64,000 nt of DNA, taken from assembly GCA_016839745.1 (NCBI GenBank), contig JAEOTS010000044.1:1-64000 (forward strand), given 5' to 3'. Shown here one piece after another: positions 33,912-41,672 of this stretch; positions within the stretch are counted from its first letter, which is position 1, and every line of letters begins with the position of its first letter. This DNA comes from Promethearchaeota archaeon (GTDB lineage Archaea; Asgardarchaeota; Lokiarchaeia; Sigyniarchaeales; SOKP01). The translations under genes were made by a program, and so were the position numbers. Under the pieces are notes generated by a model. That model worked only from the letters and a program-made list of their open reading frames with translations. It did no database searches and was not told where the DNA came from.

Positions 33912-35672
33912 CTAATGAGTAAAATAGCATATTAATACGTTATCTTCCCACTTTATTGGATTTACAAATCCAAATCGTTCGAATTGAATAGTTTTGTTTA
34001 AAGAGATATTAGTTAGGTTTATCTCTCCATTGCCTTTAGATATTGTTCCATCAGGTTTTAATATTGAAACTTGCACATTTTCTTCTTTGGAAACCCATTG
34101 AAAGATTGAAAATTCCCTATTTAATTCAAGACTATGAAAGCGGGATTTTATTAAATTCTTATTCAAGTCAACAGCTGTTATTTGAATGTTTAATAAGTCT
34201 TTTAATCGAATTATTTGTCCGCTTTTTAACTTGATTGCATCTATATGTGCCAATAGGACTGTCAATTTATCGTTTTTTGCTGTAACCTTAATTTTTCTCT
34301 TTCCCATTTTTGGGTTTGAAGGTAATAGTAATGGTTCCGCAGTGTATTCTGACAATGGCACATTTTCAATCTCAAGTTTGATCGGTTCTTCTACATAGAA
34401 GTATCTACTTGAAAGTCCGTCTATAATATCTTTGTTTTTCGAATATAACCATGATTCGTCAAAAATTATGCCCGTAGTCGACATTCCCAGCTCTAAAAGA
34501 GTTTTTTTTAGTGCTTCAGCCCTAATACCTCTCTTTTCTAACGATTGCAAGCTCCAAGTCCTAGGATCATCCCATCCTTCAAAAATTCCTTCGTTAATAT
34601 TGTTTCTGGATAGAGTTTTGCTTAACTTCATATTTGGAAACTTTATTCTACCGTAATGCAAAAATTCGCTCTTTTTCCAGTTAAAATGGTCCCATATGAA
34701 TTCTTCAATTACATCTTCTTTTACCAAGTCTATGCCCCTTAGAATATGTGTTGCACCTATTAAATGATCGTCAATTGCCCATGAAAATTCTAACATTGGC
34801 CAAGCGAAAAATTTGTTTTTAACTCGCGGATGTTCCGCTTCAGAAATTCTCATTATAATTTGATCCCGTAAGGCTGGATCTTTTTGATCCATACCTGTCT
34901 TTAGACGAACTACAGCTTCTGTTTCATGATATTTACCTGTCTTCATTTTATTCCATTCTTCAAGATTTGTAGGAATTGATTGATTTCTATGAGGGCAGTT
35001 TTTTTTTGGTTTCTTGTATTTATCCCTAAACTCAGTAGCACTACAGAAACAAACATATGCTATATCATCTTGAATAAGTTTCTTACAATATTCGTAATAT
35101 ATTTCTAGCCTATCGCTTTTGTAATATACTTTGGAATATTCAACTTCCAACCATTTTAAACCGTCTTCTATTAATTCATAAGCTTCAGGGAGTACATACT
35201 TTGCTTTAGGGCTATTTCTCATAGATTTCGGGCTCCCGATTGTATCATCAAAGAATAGAATTAACTCCCCGTTATATTGGTTTGCATATTCATTATTTAA
35301 TATTACCATTCTCGCGTTTCCAATGTGTAAAGCTCCACTAGGATATGGTGCTAAGCGCATTATAATTTTATCGTAACTCTGAGTGTTAGGCAACTCTGGT
35401 AATTCTTTTTGTTCTTTGGTGGTAGCTTTTTTCTCGAAAGCTGTAGGATCTAATGCTAGTAATTTTTCTCGTTGTTCTTGTTCTGTCAGTTTAGAAATCT
35501 CTACGATCATCTCATCTACTAAGGGTTTGATATCATTTATCTGGGTTCTGAGTCCCGGTTTTTGACTCATTAATTTTCCCATAATAGCCTTCAAATTCGG
35601 TTTCCCTCCAAATTTCACTGCATTTGTTAGACCAAAAATCCAAATTAGCCTTTTAATTTCAACAATATCCAT
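33912..35672 (-). CDS. gltX: Glutamyl-tRNA synthetase (archaeal type)
   Basis: A class I synthetase that charges tRNA-Glu, and often tRNA-Gln in archaea that lack GlnRS. From the ATG at 35670-35672 it is about 586 residues. The HIGH motif is HIGN (about 116-119) in APYPSGALHIGNARMV, and the KMSKS loop is MKLSKTLSRNN. The C-terminal half is the beta-barrel anticodon domain of archaeal/eukaryotic GluRS-GlnRS, not the bacterial helical type. A longer frame begins at 35753, but its first 27 residues do not look like the family, whereas MDIVEIKRL...NAVKFGGKPN is the usual start. Because the non-discriminating route needs a GatDE or GatCAB amidotransferase, that should be elsewhere; the amidase at 38895 is a GatA relative but has no GatB partner nearby. 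Confidence 0.9.
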   Translation of the reverse strand: MDIVEIKRLIWIFGLTNAVKFGGKPNLKAIMGKLMSQKPGLRTQINDIKPLVDEMIVEISKLTEQEQREKLLALDPTAFEKKATTKEQKELPELPNTQSYDKIIMRLAPYPSGALHIGNARMVILNNEYANQYNGELILFFDDTIGSPKSMRNSPKAKYVLPEAYELIEDGLKWLEVEYSKVYYKSDRLEIYYEYCKKLIQDDIAYVCFCSATEFRDKYKKPKKNCPHRNQSIPTNLEEWNKMKTGKYHETEAVVRLKTGMDQKDPALRDQIIMRISEAEHPRVKNKFFAWPMLEFSWAIDDHLIGATHILRGIDLVKEDVIEEFIWDHFNWKKSEFLHYGRIKFPNMKLSKTLSRNNINEGIFEGWDDPRTWSLQSLEKRGIRAEALKKTLLELGMSTTGIIFDESWLYSKNKDIIDGLSSRYFYVEEPIKLEIENVPLSEYTAEPLLLPSNPKMGKRKIKVTAKNDKLTVLLAHIDAIKLKSGQIIRLKDLLNIQITAVDLNKNLIKSRFHSLELNREFSIFQWVSKEENVQVSILKPDGTISKGNGEINLTNISLNKTIQFERFGFVNPIKWEDNVLICYFTH

Positions 35673-35859
35673 TTCTAAAATCTCACTTACAAGTTGGTTA
35701 TTTTTAATTCTAAATTTGAAAGCTATTTGAGTATTAATAATAAACCTTTTCAAAAAAAATAAATCATTATTAAGATGATTAAAGGCTAATTAATATATTA
35801 GAGTAAGTATTGAAAAAAAGAATTTTAGGTGTGAAGGTATTTTTTATCGCGGATATATA

Positions 35860-36123
35860 TTGATCCGGCTAAAAGTTATTGGAACTGAGTGGGAAGTTGT
35901 TAGTAGGTTAACTGGCTTAAAATCAAATAGCTCCGATGAAAATTGGAAAGTAACTTATATTACTCCTGTTTATGGGGGGTGGGATTTGGTTGCGGAATGC
36001 ACCTTTACTAAACTGCAAGAATTAGATAAAATCGTGACCTTTATTCGTGTAGATAAAGATTTATCTAGCTGGATTGAAGAAACTACTACTCTGGTGTCTA
36101 GTAAACCGGATTATCCTAGATAG
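35860..36123 (+). CDS. Stand-alone Lrp/AsnC ligand-binding (RAM) domain
   Basis: An 87-residue protein that resembles only the C-terminal ligand-binding half of Lrp/AsnC regulators: VYGGWDLVAECTFTKLQELDKIV followed by the conserved WIEETTTLV end. There is no helix-turn-helix, so it cannot bind DNA by itself. Single RAM-domain proteins are known in archaea and form amino-acid-binding oligomers or pair with full-length Lrp proteins. The start is TTG at 35860. It lies between gltX (divergent) and a tRNA-Arg gene. The assignment is from pattern and memory; ligand unknown. Confidence 0.6.
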   Translation: MIRLKVIGTEWEVVSRLTGLKSNSSDENWKVTYITPVYGGWDLVAECTFTKLQELDKIVTFIRVDKDLSSWIEETTTLVSSKPDYPR

Positions 36124-36224
36124 CCTGATATGCTTCAGAGTTAGTGCTTTTTAAACATTAAAATTCTTAACAGAGAAATAAAGTATTTTAACTATAATTC
36201 ACGATTATTTATTAATAAATAAAT

Positions 36225-36327
36225 AGCCCAGTGGTCTAGTGGATAGGATACTTGCTTGCGGAGCAAGGGATCGGGGGTTCAAACCTCTTGAAATATCTTC
36301 AAGTGAGAACAAGTCCCCCCTGGGCTA
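36225..36327 (+). tRNA. tRNA-Arg(GCG) with a 30-base intron in the T-loop
   Basis: Acceptor AGCCCAG (36225-36231) pairs with CTGGGCT (36320-36326), discriminator A at 36327. The D-arm is GTCTAGTGGATAGGAT. The anticodon stem CTTGC/GCAAG holds loop TTGCGGA, anticodon GCG at 36258-36260. The T-stem GGGGG (36273-36277) pairs with CCCCC (36315-36319). The T-loop is split: TTCAA, then 30 bases (36283-36312), then GT. A bulge-helix-bulge motif is visible: GTTC (36277-36280) pairs with GAAC (36307-36310), flanked by 3-base bulges AAA and AAG; cutting both after the second base gives the standard loop TTCAAGT. The intron has an inner stem CTTGAA-ATATC-TTCAAG. CCA is not encoded. Confidence 0.92.
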
Positions 36328-36333
36328 TATTTT

Positions 36334-37113
36334 TTAACTGATGTAATTTAATACTTCGTTTATAGATTTAATTTCTATTATATTAGGTATGGTGATTTCC
36401 CGTTCGTAAGGAAATTCATAATCTCTTTTTTTTAAAACAATTTGCATACCGACTCTATTAGCACCAACAGCGTCAGCAGCTTCATCCCCTACCATAATAC
36501 AATCTTTAGCTTCATGCTTTTCTAAACCCATCTTCTTTAATGTATATAAGAAAATATCGGGATTTGGCTTTCTTTTACCAAATTTAGCAGAAGTCACAAT
36601 TACATTAAAAAATTGATCTAAATTATTGCTTTCGAGCATGTTTTTTATAGTTTTATGGTTTGGGTGATTGGAAATGAGACCTATTTTTAAGCTAGATATA
36701 TTAGAAAGTGCTTCTAAAGTAGCTTTGGTTTCGTCAAAAGGTTTCCACTCGCTCTCTTCGCACGAATGATATAATTCTGCCATTTCTTCTAAAAATTCAT
36801 CCTCAATAATATCGTAATTAATATTATATCCTTTTTCTTTCAAAATAGTTAACACCGTTCTAAACAATAAGGTAGTGGGGAACTCGTCTTTAGTTTTCAT
36901 TGCTAATCTAAATGAATTTGCTCTTTTTTTGTTGAAAATATTTATGAAATCTTTAACCAATTCGTCATCTTCTTCTAATATGTCTTTATCTTTTAGAATA
37001 TCAATAGATTTTAATAATCCCCTTTTAAAACAGTCGAAATATTTTTCAACTGATGGGTTCTCAAATGAAAACAGTGTAAAGCCAAAATCGAATATTATTC
37101 CCTTTACATTCAT
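36334..37113 (-). CDS. HAD-superfamily hydrolase
   Basis: A 259-residue HAD phosphatase-like protein. Motif I is GIIFDFGFTLF, where the nucleophile Asp8 is present but the usual second Asp, two residues later, is Gly. Motif II is LISNHPNH, motif III GKRKPNPDIF and motif IV MVGDEAADAVGANRVGM. A helical cap lies between I and II. Without the second Asp the enzyme may be a slow phosphatase or a non-phosphatase HAD. Substrate is unknown. It is convergent with the tRNA-Arg gene, 7 bases away, and divergent from the small charged protein at 37245. Confidence 0.82.
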   Translation of the reverse strand: MNVKGIIFDFGFTLFSFENPSVEKYFDCFKRGLLKSIDILKDKDILEEDDELVKDFINIFNKKRANSFRLAMKTKDEFPTTLLFRTVLTILKEKGYNINYDIIEDEFLEEMAELYHSCEESEWKPFDETKATLEALSNISSLKIGLISNHPNHKTIKNMLESNNLDQFFNVIVTSAKFGKRKPNPDIFLYTLKKMGLEKHEAKDCIMVGDEAADAVGANRVGMQIVLKKRDYEFPYEREITIPNIIEIKSINEVLNYIS

Positions 37114-37244
37114 TCTAAATATATTAATTACATAAGTTAATATTAAGCTATCTCTCTATGAATTTAAAACACAATTTAATCCTGTATATTAATAATTTAA
37201 TAGATATATAAAATTGCGAATTAACTTAATATTTTAATTATAGC

Positions 37245-37775
37245 ATGTCAATTGATAAATGGCTCGATGACGACGACACAGTGGAACAAAAAAAGAAGAG
37301 AGAGGAAATTTATAAATCGCTATCAAAAGAAGAAAAGGAAGATCTTAAACAGCAAAAAATTCGTGATTTGACAAAAAAGAGTAAACAAAAGCATATTCTA
37401 AGCGTTGAAAAGAAAAATCTTTTAGAAAAAGCTTTAGAATTTAAAGACTGGCTTAATAATCGTACATACATAAAAGGAGATATAGAAAGAATTGAAACTT
37501 GGGTTGAAAATTTATATCTTATTCTTCGCGAGAGTATAAAAAACTATAATGGTCAATACAGTGAAGAAGACAAGAAAAATTTGATAAAGAATTATAATTC
37601 TATACCAGTTAATTTCTTAGATGAAAAAACACGAATTGCTATTAACAAAAAACTCAAAGGTATAAAGAAAACAAATTCTGATGACTATTATCTTAGAAAA
37701 TTAAAAATTAAAGTAAGAGAAAAAATAAAAGAAGCGGAATATTATCAAATTTTAAGAGACATATTAGAGAGTTGA
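37245..37775 (+). CDS. Highly charged helical protein of unknown function
   Basis: A 176-residue protein rich in Lys, Glu and Asp, with no Cys and no known motif. It begins with an acidic patch (DKWLDDDDTVEQKKKRE) and continues as a predicted series of amphipathic helices. Its stop overlaps by 4 bases the TTG start of the sugar nucleotidyltransferase gene, so the two are translationally coupled, but the charged helical protein shows no hint of an enzymatic role. It may be a small RNA- or ribosome-associated factor; this is guesswork. The ATG at 37245 is preceded by an AT-rich region. Confidence 0.6.
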   Translation: MSIDKWLDDDDTVEQKKKREEIYKSLSKEEKEDLKQQKIRDLTKKSKQKHILSVEKKNLLEKALEFKDWLNNRTYIKGDIERIETWVENLYLILRESIKNYNGQYSEEDKKNLIKNYNSIPVNFLDEKTRIAINKKLKGIKKTNSDDYYLRKLKIKVREKIKEAEYYQILRDILES

Positions 37776-38872
37776 ATTTGAGTTTGAAATTAATTTGTCC
37801 AATTGCAGGCGTAGGACATCGACTTCAGCCATTTACCTATTCAAAACCCAAAGCATTTCTTAAATTAGCTGGAAAAAGATTAATTGACCATATCCTTGTA
37901 AAGTTAAAAAGAACTTTCCCTAAAGGAACGGAGATAGTCTTTATTGTAGGATATAAAAAAAGACAGATTACAGAATATATTAATAACCACTATTCTGATT
38001 ACTTCAACCTTGAATTTATAGAGCAGAAACCGCTTGGTTTTTTGGCCGACACACCTTTTTTCAGCGGTCTTGGCGATGCAATATTATTAGCGAAAGATTT
38101 TGTTAAGAATGATGATTGTTTTATTTTCCTAAGTGACAGACTCCCCATGGAAGATTATTCTTCTGTATTACTAACGTATCACCAAGGGAATTGCGATGCG
38201 GTTATTAATATTAAAAAGGTTGATAATCCTCAATTTTATGGTGTTACAGTCGTAGATGAAGAAATCAATTTAACAGGAATTGTTGAAAAACCACAAGAGT
38301 TTATTTCTGATTATGCTGTTTCTGGTGCTTATCTTTTTGGAAAGCGTTCCGTTTCTCGGTTATTCGAGCTTTTAGAAGAACAGAGTAAAGTAAAAATAAC
38401 CAACGGAAATGAGCATCAATTAACACCAATAATAGAAAGTTTAATAAAAGAGGGTGTTCCATTTAAAGGGAATGTGATGCGAAGTGAAGTATTAGATTTT
38501 GGAAGACCTGAATCATTACTTGATGGCAATCGCTATTTATTATCTGAAACGAAACTAAAGGACCCCTTATTTGAAAGTTTGTTTCAAACGGGAAATATAA
38601 TAGACTCAAAATTGATTCCTCCAGTTTTTATTGGAGAAAATGTTAAAATCAAAAATTCCATAATTGGTCCTAATGTTTCAATTGGTGATGATTTAGTGTT
38701 AGAAAAATGCATTCTTTCTGAATCTGTGATAGGAGATGGAGTATTTTTGAGAAAAATTATTTCTTCCAACAGTATTATTGGTGACTATTCCATTTTAGAG
38801 GACCTAATTAAGAAAAATATCACTATCGGTGATTCTTCTTACATTACAACTTCTAAGATGAAATCTTTTTAA
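37772..38872 (+). CDS. Sugar-phosphate nucleotidyltransferase with left-handed beta-helix
   Basis: A 366-residue NDP-sugar pyrophosphorylase. The N-terminal Rossmann-like domain has PIAGVGHRLQPFTYSKPKAFLKLAGK, where the loop is GVGHRLQP in place of the usual GxGTRLxP, and VEKPQ near 170. The last 100 residues are hexapeptide repeats (left-handed beta-helix; IIGPNVSIGDDLVLEKCILS, IIGDYS). It activates a sugar 1-phosphate with an NTP, probably for cell-surface glycans or N-glycosylation; the beta-helix favours a bifunctional or oligomeric form. Start is TTG, overlapping the previous gene by 4 bases. The sugar cannot be named. Confidence 0.85.
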   Translation: MNLSLKLICPIAGVGHRLQPFTYSKPKAFLKLAGKRLIDHILVKLKRTFPKGTEIVFIVGYKKRQITEYINNHYSDYFNLEFIEQKPLGFLADTPFFSGLGDAILLAKDFVKNDDCFIFLSDRLPMEDYSSVLLTYHQGNCDAVINIKKVDNPQFYGVTVVDEEINLTGIVEKPQEFISDYAVSGAYLFGKRSVSRLFELLEEQSKVKITNGNEHQLTPIIESLIKEGVPFKGNVMRSEVLDFGRPESLLDGNRYLLSETKLKDPLFESLFQTGNIIDSKLIPPVFIGENVKIKNSIIGPNVSIGDDLVLEKCILSESVIGDGVFLRKIISSNSIIGDYSILEDLIKKNITIGDSSYITTSKMKSF

Positions 38873-38894
38873 TAAATTAATAATAAGAAAAAAA

Positions 38895-40313
38895 TTATTC
38901 AAATTTTGGTCTTCGATCTTGCCAAGGAGCAATTTCTTCAAAAGCTTTTGAAACTTGGAGTACCGTTAAATCATCAAATCTCTTTCCAACAATCTGCAAT
39001 CCAATTGGTAATCCCTCACTAGACCATCCACAAGGGACCGTAGCTGCAGGAAGTCCTGTTAAATTAAAAGCTGCTGAAAAAGGCATCCATGCCGTTGGTG
39101 AAACCATTTTTCCATCAATTTTTGTTGGAAAAGAAATTCCTAATTCAAATGCAGGCAATGCTGTTGTTGGTGTCAGCAATAGATCGTAGTTTTTAAAGTA
39201 CTGATGAAACTTTTCAAATATAATTTTTCGACGAGCTATTGATCTTGCAAAATCGGCCCCAGTAGCTTCTACTCCCGCTTCAACTGCCTTTACCAGATCG
39301 GGATGCATATTATCCCTCCATTCCTTTAATTTAGATCCCAAATCATATCCATATAAGACTGTGTGATATGTTAAAAGCATTCGTTCTGGATTTTTGATCT
39401 TAAATTTAGCGGGTTCAACACTCCATCCAAATTCCTCAAATTTTTGAACAGAATTCAAGAATTTTTCTTGAACATCTGAATCAATAACTTTAGCAAATCC
39501 TAAATCTTGAGAATACCCGATTTTCAATTGCTTTGGTTTTTCTTCAAGTTCTTCTGAATAATTAATATTTTGATCTGGCAAAGAATACATATCGCCATAA
39601 TGTGGTCCTTTTATAGCATCCAACATCAAAGCGGCATCCTTCACATATCTTACAATTGGACCATAATGAATTAATGATTCAAGATGTACCCCTGATACAG
39701 GATATACTGGAACTCTTCCAAAACTTGGTTTAATACCATAAACCCCACAAAAACAGGAAGGTGTTCTAATTGAACCTCCACCATCAGCACCTAAAGCTAG
39801 ATATCCTATACCAGAAGCTATAGAGGCTGCTGCGCCACCACTAGAACCCCCCGAAGTTCTTTCCAAATTCCAAGGATTTCGAGTTTCTCCAAAAATTAGA
39901 TTGTTAGTTACAGCTATAAATCCGAATGGGCTCATATTCGTTTTACCTAGGATGACAGCACCAGCATTTTTTAATCTTTCTACACAGGCATCATCTTCAT
40001 CTGGTATATTATGTTCATATAATTTTGATCCGAAAGTTGTTCTTATACCTTTAATTGGCATTTCATCTTTAATTGAAGTGGGGATTCCATGTAAAGTTCC
40101 TAATTTTTCACCATTTTTAACTGCTTTATCGGCATTTTTAGCTCGTTCTCTAGCCCACTCAAATGTAGGTGTACAATACGCATTTATTATCGGATTGATC
40201 TTTTCAAATCTTTCAATAACAATCTCCGTAATTTCCTGGGATGATAATTCTTGAGTTTTGATTTTTTCTCGCATCTCATATGCTGACATAAAACAGATAT
40301 CTTCTTTATTCAT
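38895..40313 (-). CDS. Amidase (amidase-signature family)
   Basis: A 472-residue amidohydrolase that cleaves a C-N amide bond. The Ser-cisSer-Lys triad is K82 (TSIKDEMP), S157 (SGGSSGG) and S181 (GGGSIRTPSCFCG). The whole glycine/serine-rich signature of the amidase family is present. It resembles GatA, but the FCGVYGIKPSFGRVPVYPVSG stretch is also seen in general amidases, and no GatB or GatC gene is beside it, so a free-standing amidase is more likely. It is a single gene with a 204-base divergent promoter region upstream. Confidence 0.88.
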   Translation of the reverse strand: MNKEDICFMSAYEMREKIKTQELSSQEITEIVIERFEKINPIINAYCTPTFEWARERAKNADKAVKNGEKLGTLHGIPTSIKDEMPIKGIRTTFGSKLYEHNIPDEDDACVERLKNAGAVILGKTNMSPFGFIAVTNNLIFGETRNPWNLERTSGGSSGGAAASIASGIGYLALGADGGGSIRTPSCFCGVYGIKPSFGRVPVYPVSGVHLESLIHYGPIVRYVKDAALMLDAIKGPHYGDMYSLPDQNINYSEELEEKPKQLKIGYSQDLGFAKVIDSDVQEKFLNSVQKFEEFGWSVEPAKFKIKNPERMLLTYHTVLYGYDLGSKLKEWRDNMHPDLVKAVEAGVEATGADFARSIARRKIIFEKFHQYFKNYDLLLTPTTALPAFELGISFPTKIDGKMVSPTAWMPFSAAFNLTGLPAATVPCGWSSEGLPIGLQIVGKRFDDLTVLQVSKAFEEIAPWQDRRPKFE

Positions 40314-40517
40314 AGTTTTTACCTCAATAGAATTAATATAGATATATTATTGATTATTTGAAGGATCTAATATAAATTAATATCTTTGTTTAGTAAAACA
40401 AATGTAAAAATCCAAAATTAAATTTTTAAGTTTAGAAAAACTATTAATTTACAATTTATTATTAATGTTATTCTGTGGTAGTTCACATAGAATCTAAAAG
40501 CAACTTTTGATGTAAAA

Positions 40518-41213
40518 GTGAGAAAAAAACATAAGATCTTCTGTATAATCGGTCTATTCTATTTTTGTATATTCATTTCGTGCTTTAACTTAAATACTAA
40601 AGCACAGGATGAGGAGGATGACATCTATTCGGTAGGCTTTACTGAAGGAACTGAACTAATTTGGGAGGTAGCAGAATTAAATTTAATGAGTTTCAGAGAA
40701 ATTTTTGGATTTGAACCAAATTTTGAAATAGGAGATCAAAATAGAATGATCATAAGAGCAATTACTAGTTCCACAATTTATTGGTTAATAGAAATAGAAT
40801 TTTGGGACTATAAAGATGATTGGGGTTTAAGTGGAAGAACACTGACTCTAAGGATGGGAAAAAGGCCCATTTATTACCAAGATTATGTATTTAGCCTTTT
40901 TCCAGTTGAACAATATTTAGAAGAAACTATAGCATTATTACCTTCTGATTATTATAGAATGGGATTTTCCATATTCAAGCAAGGAAAAAGTGATACTGGC
41001 TTTGATTATTTGTGGAAAAAGGAATATGATTCTAGGGGAATTCTAATAACTGAGACTTTTTATGATGAATTTGATGAAGTTATTGTGAGATTGGAAGGGA
41101 CTTTTCGATTTATACCTTTTGGAACAACATTTATCGGGTTTACATTGTTAGCAACTACAGCTATAATAATTGTTATGATGAAAAAGAAAAACTTTAGAAT
41201 TAAAATGGTGTAA
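40518..41213 (+). CDS. Secreted or surface protein with C-terminal membrane anchor
   Basis: A 231-residue protein. Residues 6-25 are a signal-peptide-like hydrophobic run ending CFNLNTKAQ, followed by an acidic mature start. The main part, about 30-200, is a mostly beta domain without known motif, and residues about 205-222 form a membrane segment followed by a basic tail (MMKKKNFRIKMV). This is the layout of archaeal surface proteins that stay anchored by the C-terminus, but no PGF-type sorting motif is visible. Start is GTG at 40518. Function is unknown. It converges on the minus-strand operon of SCP2-like and ALDH genes. Confidence 0.6.
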   Translation: MRKKHKIFCIIGLFYFCIFISCFNLNTKAQDEEDDIYSVGFTEGTELIWEVAELNLMSFREIFGFEPNFEIGDQNRMIIRAITSSTIYWLIEIEFWDYKDDWGLSGRTLTLRMGKRPIYYQDYVFSLFPVEQYLEETIALLPSDYYRMGFSIFKQGKSDTGFDYLWKKEYDSRGILITETFYDEFDEVIVRLEGTFRFIPFGTTFIGFTLLATTAIIIVMMKKKNFRIKMV

Positions 41214-41252
41214 TCTTCATCATATTGATTAGAAAATTTGATTGGTAATAAA

Positions 41253-41660
41253 TTAAAATTTATAATCTTTTTGCCATTGTTTATACCCAATTTGCCAAAG
41301 TTTTAGTCTAGGTTTATTTACTTTACTATCCACTTCAATTCCGGATTGAGGATTGGCCATAACTTTATGATAACGCTCAAAATATTCCTCAGCACTTGAA
41401 GTCTCTTCAATCATACTTAAAATAGCTTTTTCTGTAAAAAAAAGGATTAAATCTGGTTTAATTTCAGGCTTATTTTTTGTCATCTCTAGCGAATTTTCAT
41501 TCTTTTTGAATAAATAGAAGTTTAATTTGATATGGGTGTCATCAGTGGAATGTTCAGTAATACGGTACTCCCAACAGGCATTTATGTGTAGATGCCTCAT
41601 TAAATCCAATTGTTTAGAAAAAAACCCTTTTAATTTTGTGTACAATTCTTTAGTTTCCAT
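41253..41660 (-). CDS. SCP2-like small protein
   Basis: A 135-residue protein. The middle shows a PDLILFFTEKAILSMIEETSSAEEYFERYHKVM stretch, whose strand-turn-helix order is like the lipid-binding part of SCP2 (sterol carrier protein 2) domains. The match is weak and the call tentative. It lies 12 bases downstream of an aldehyde dehydrogenase gene and the operon starts with another SCP2-like gene, so the three may handle hydrophobic substrates such as fatty aldehydes. Confidence 0.5.
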   Translation of the reverse strand: METKELYTKLKGFFSKQLDLMRHLHINACWEYRITEHSTDDTHIKLNFYLFKKNENSLEMTKNKPEIKPDLILFFTEKAILSMIEETSSAEEYFERYHKVMANPQSGIEVDSKVNKPRLKLWQIGYKQWQKDYKF

Positions 41661-41672
41661 CGTATGTAAAAT

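Noticed and set aside
35673-35753. 27-residue N-terminal extension of GltX
   Set aside because: The extension is not like the family, while the internal ATG gives the usual MD start; I used 35672.
38895-40313. GatA subunit of an amidotransferase
   Set aside because: The amidase signature is shared, but no GatB or GatC lies nearby and GatA-specific features could not be confirmed.
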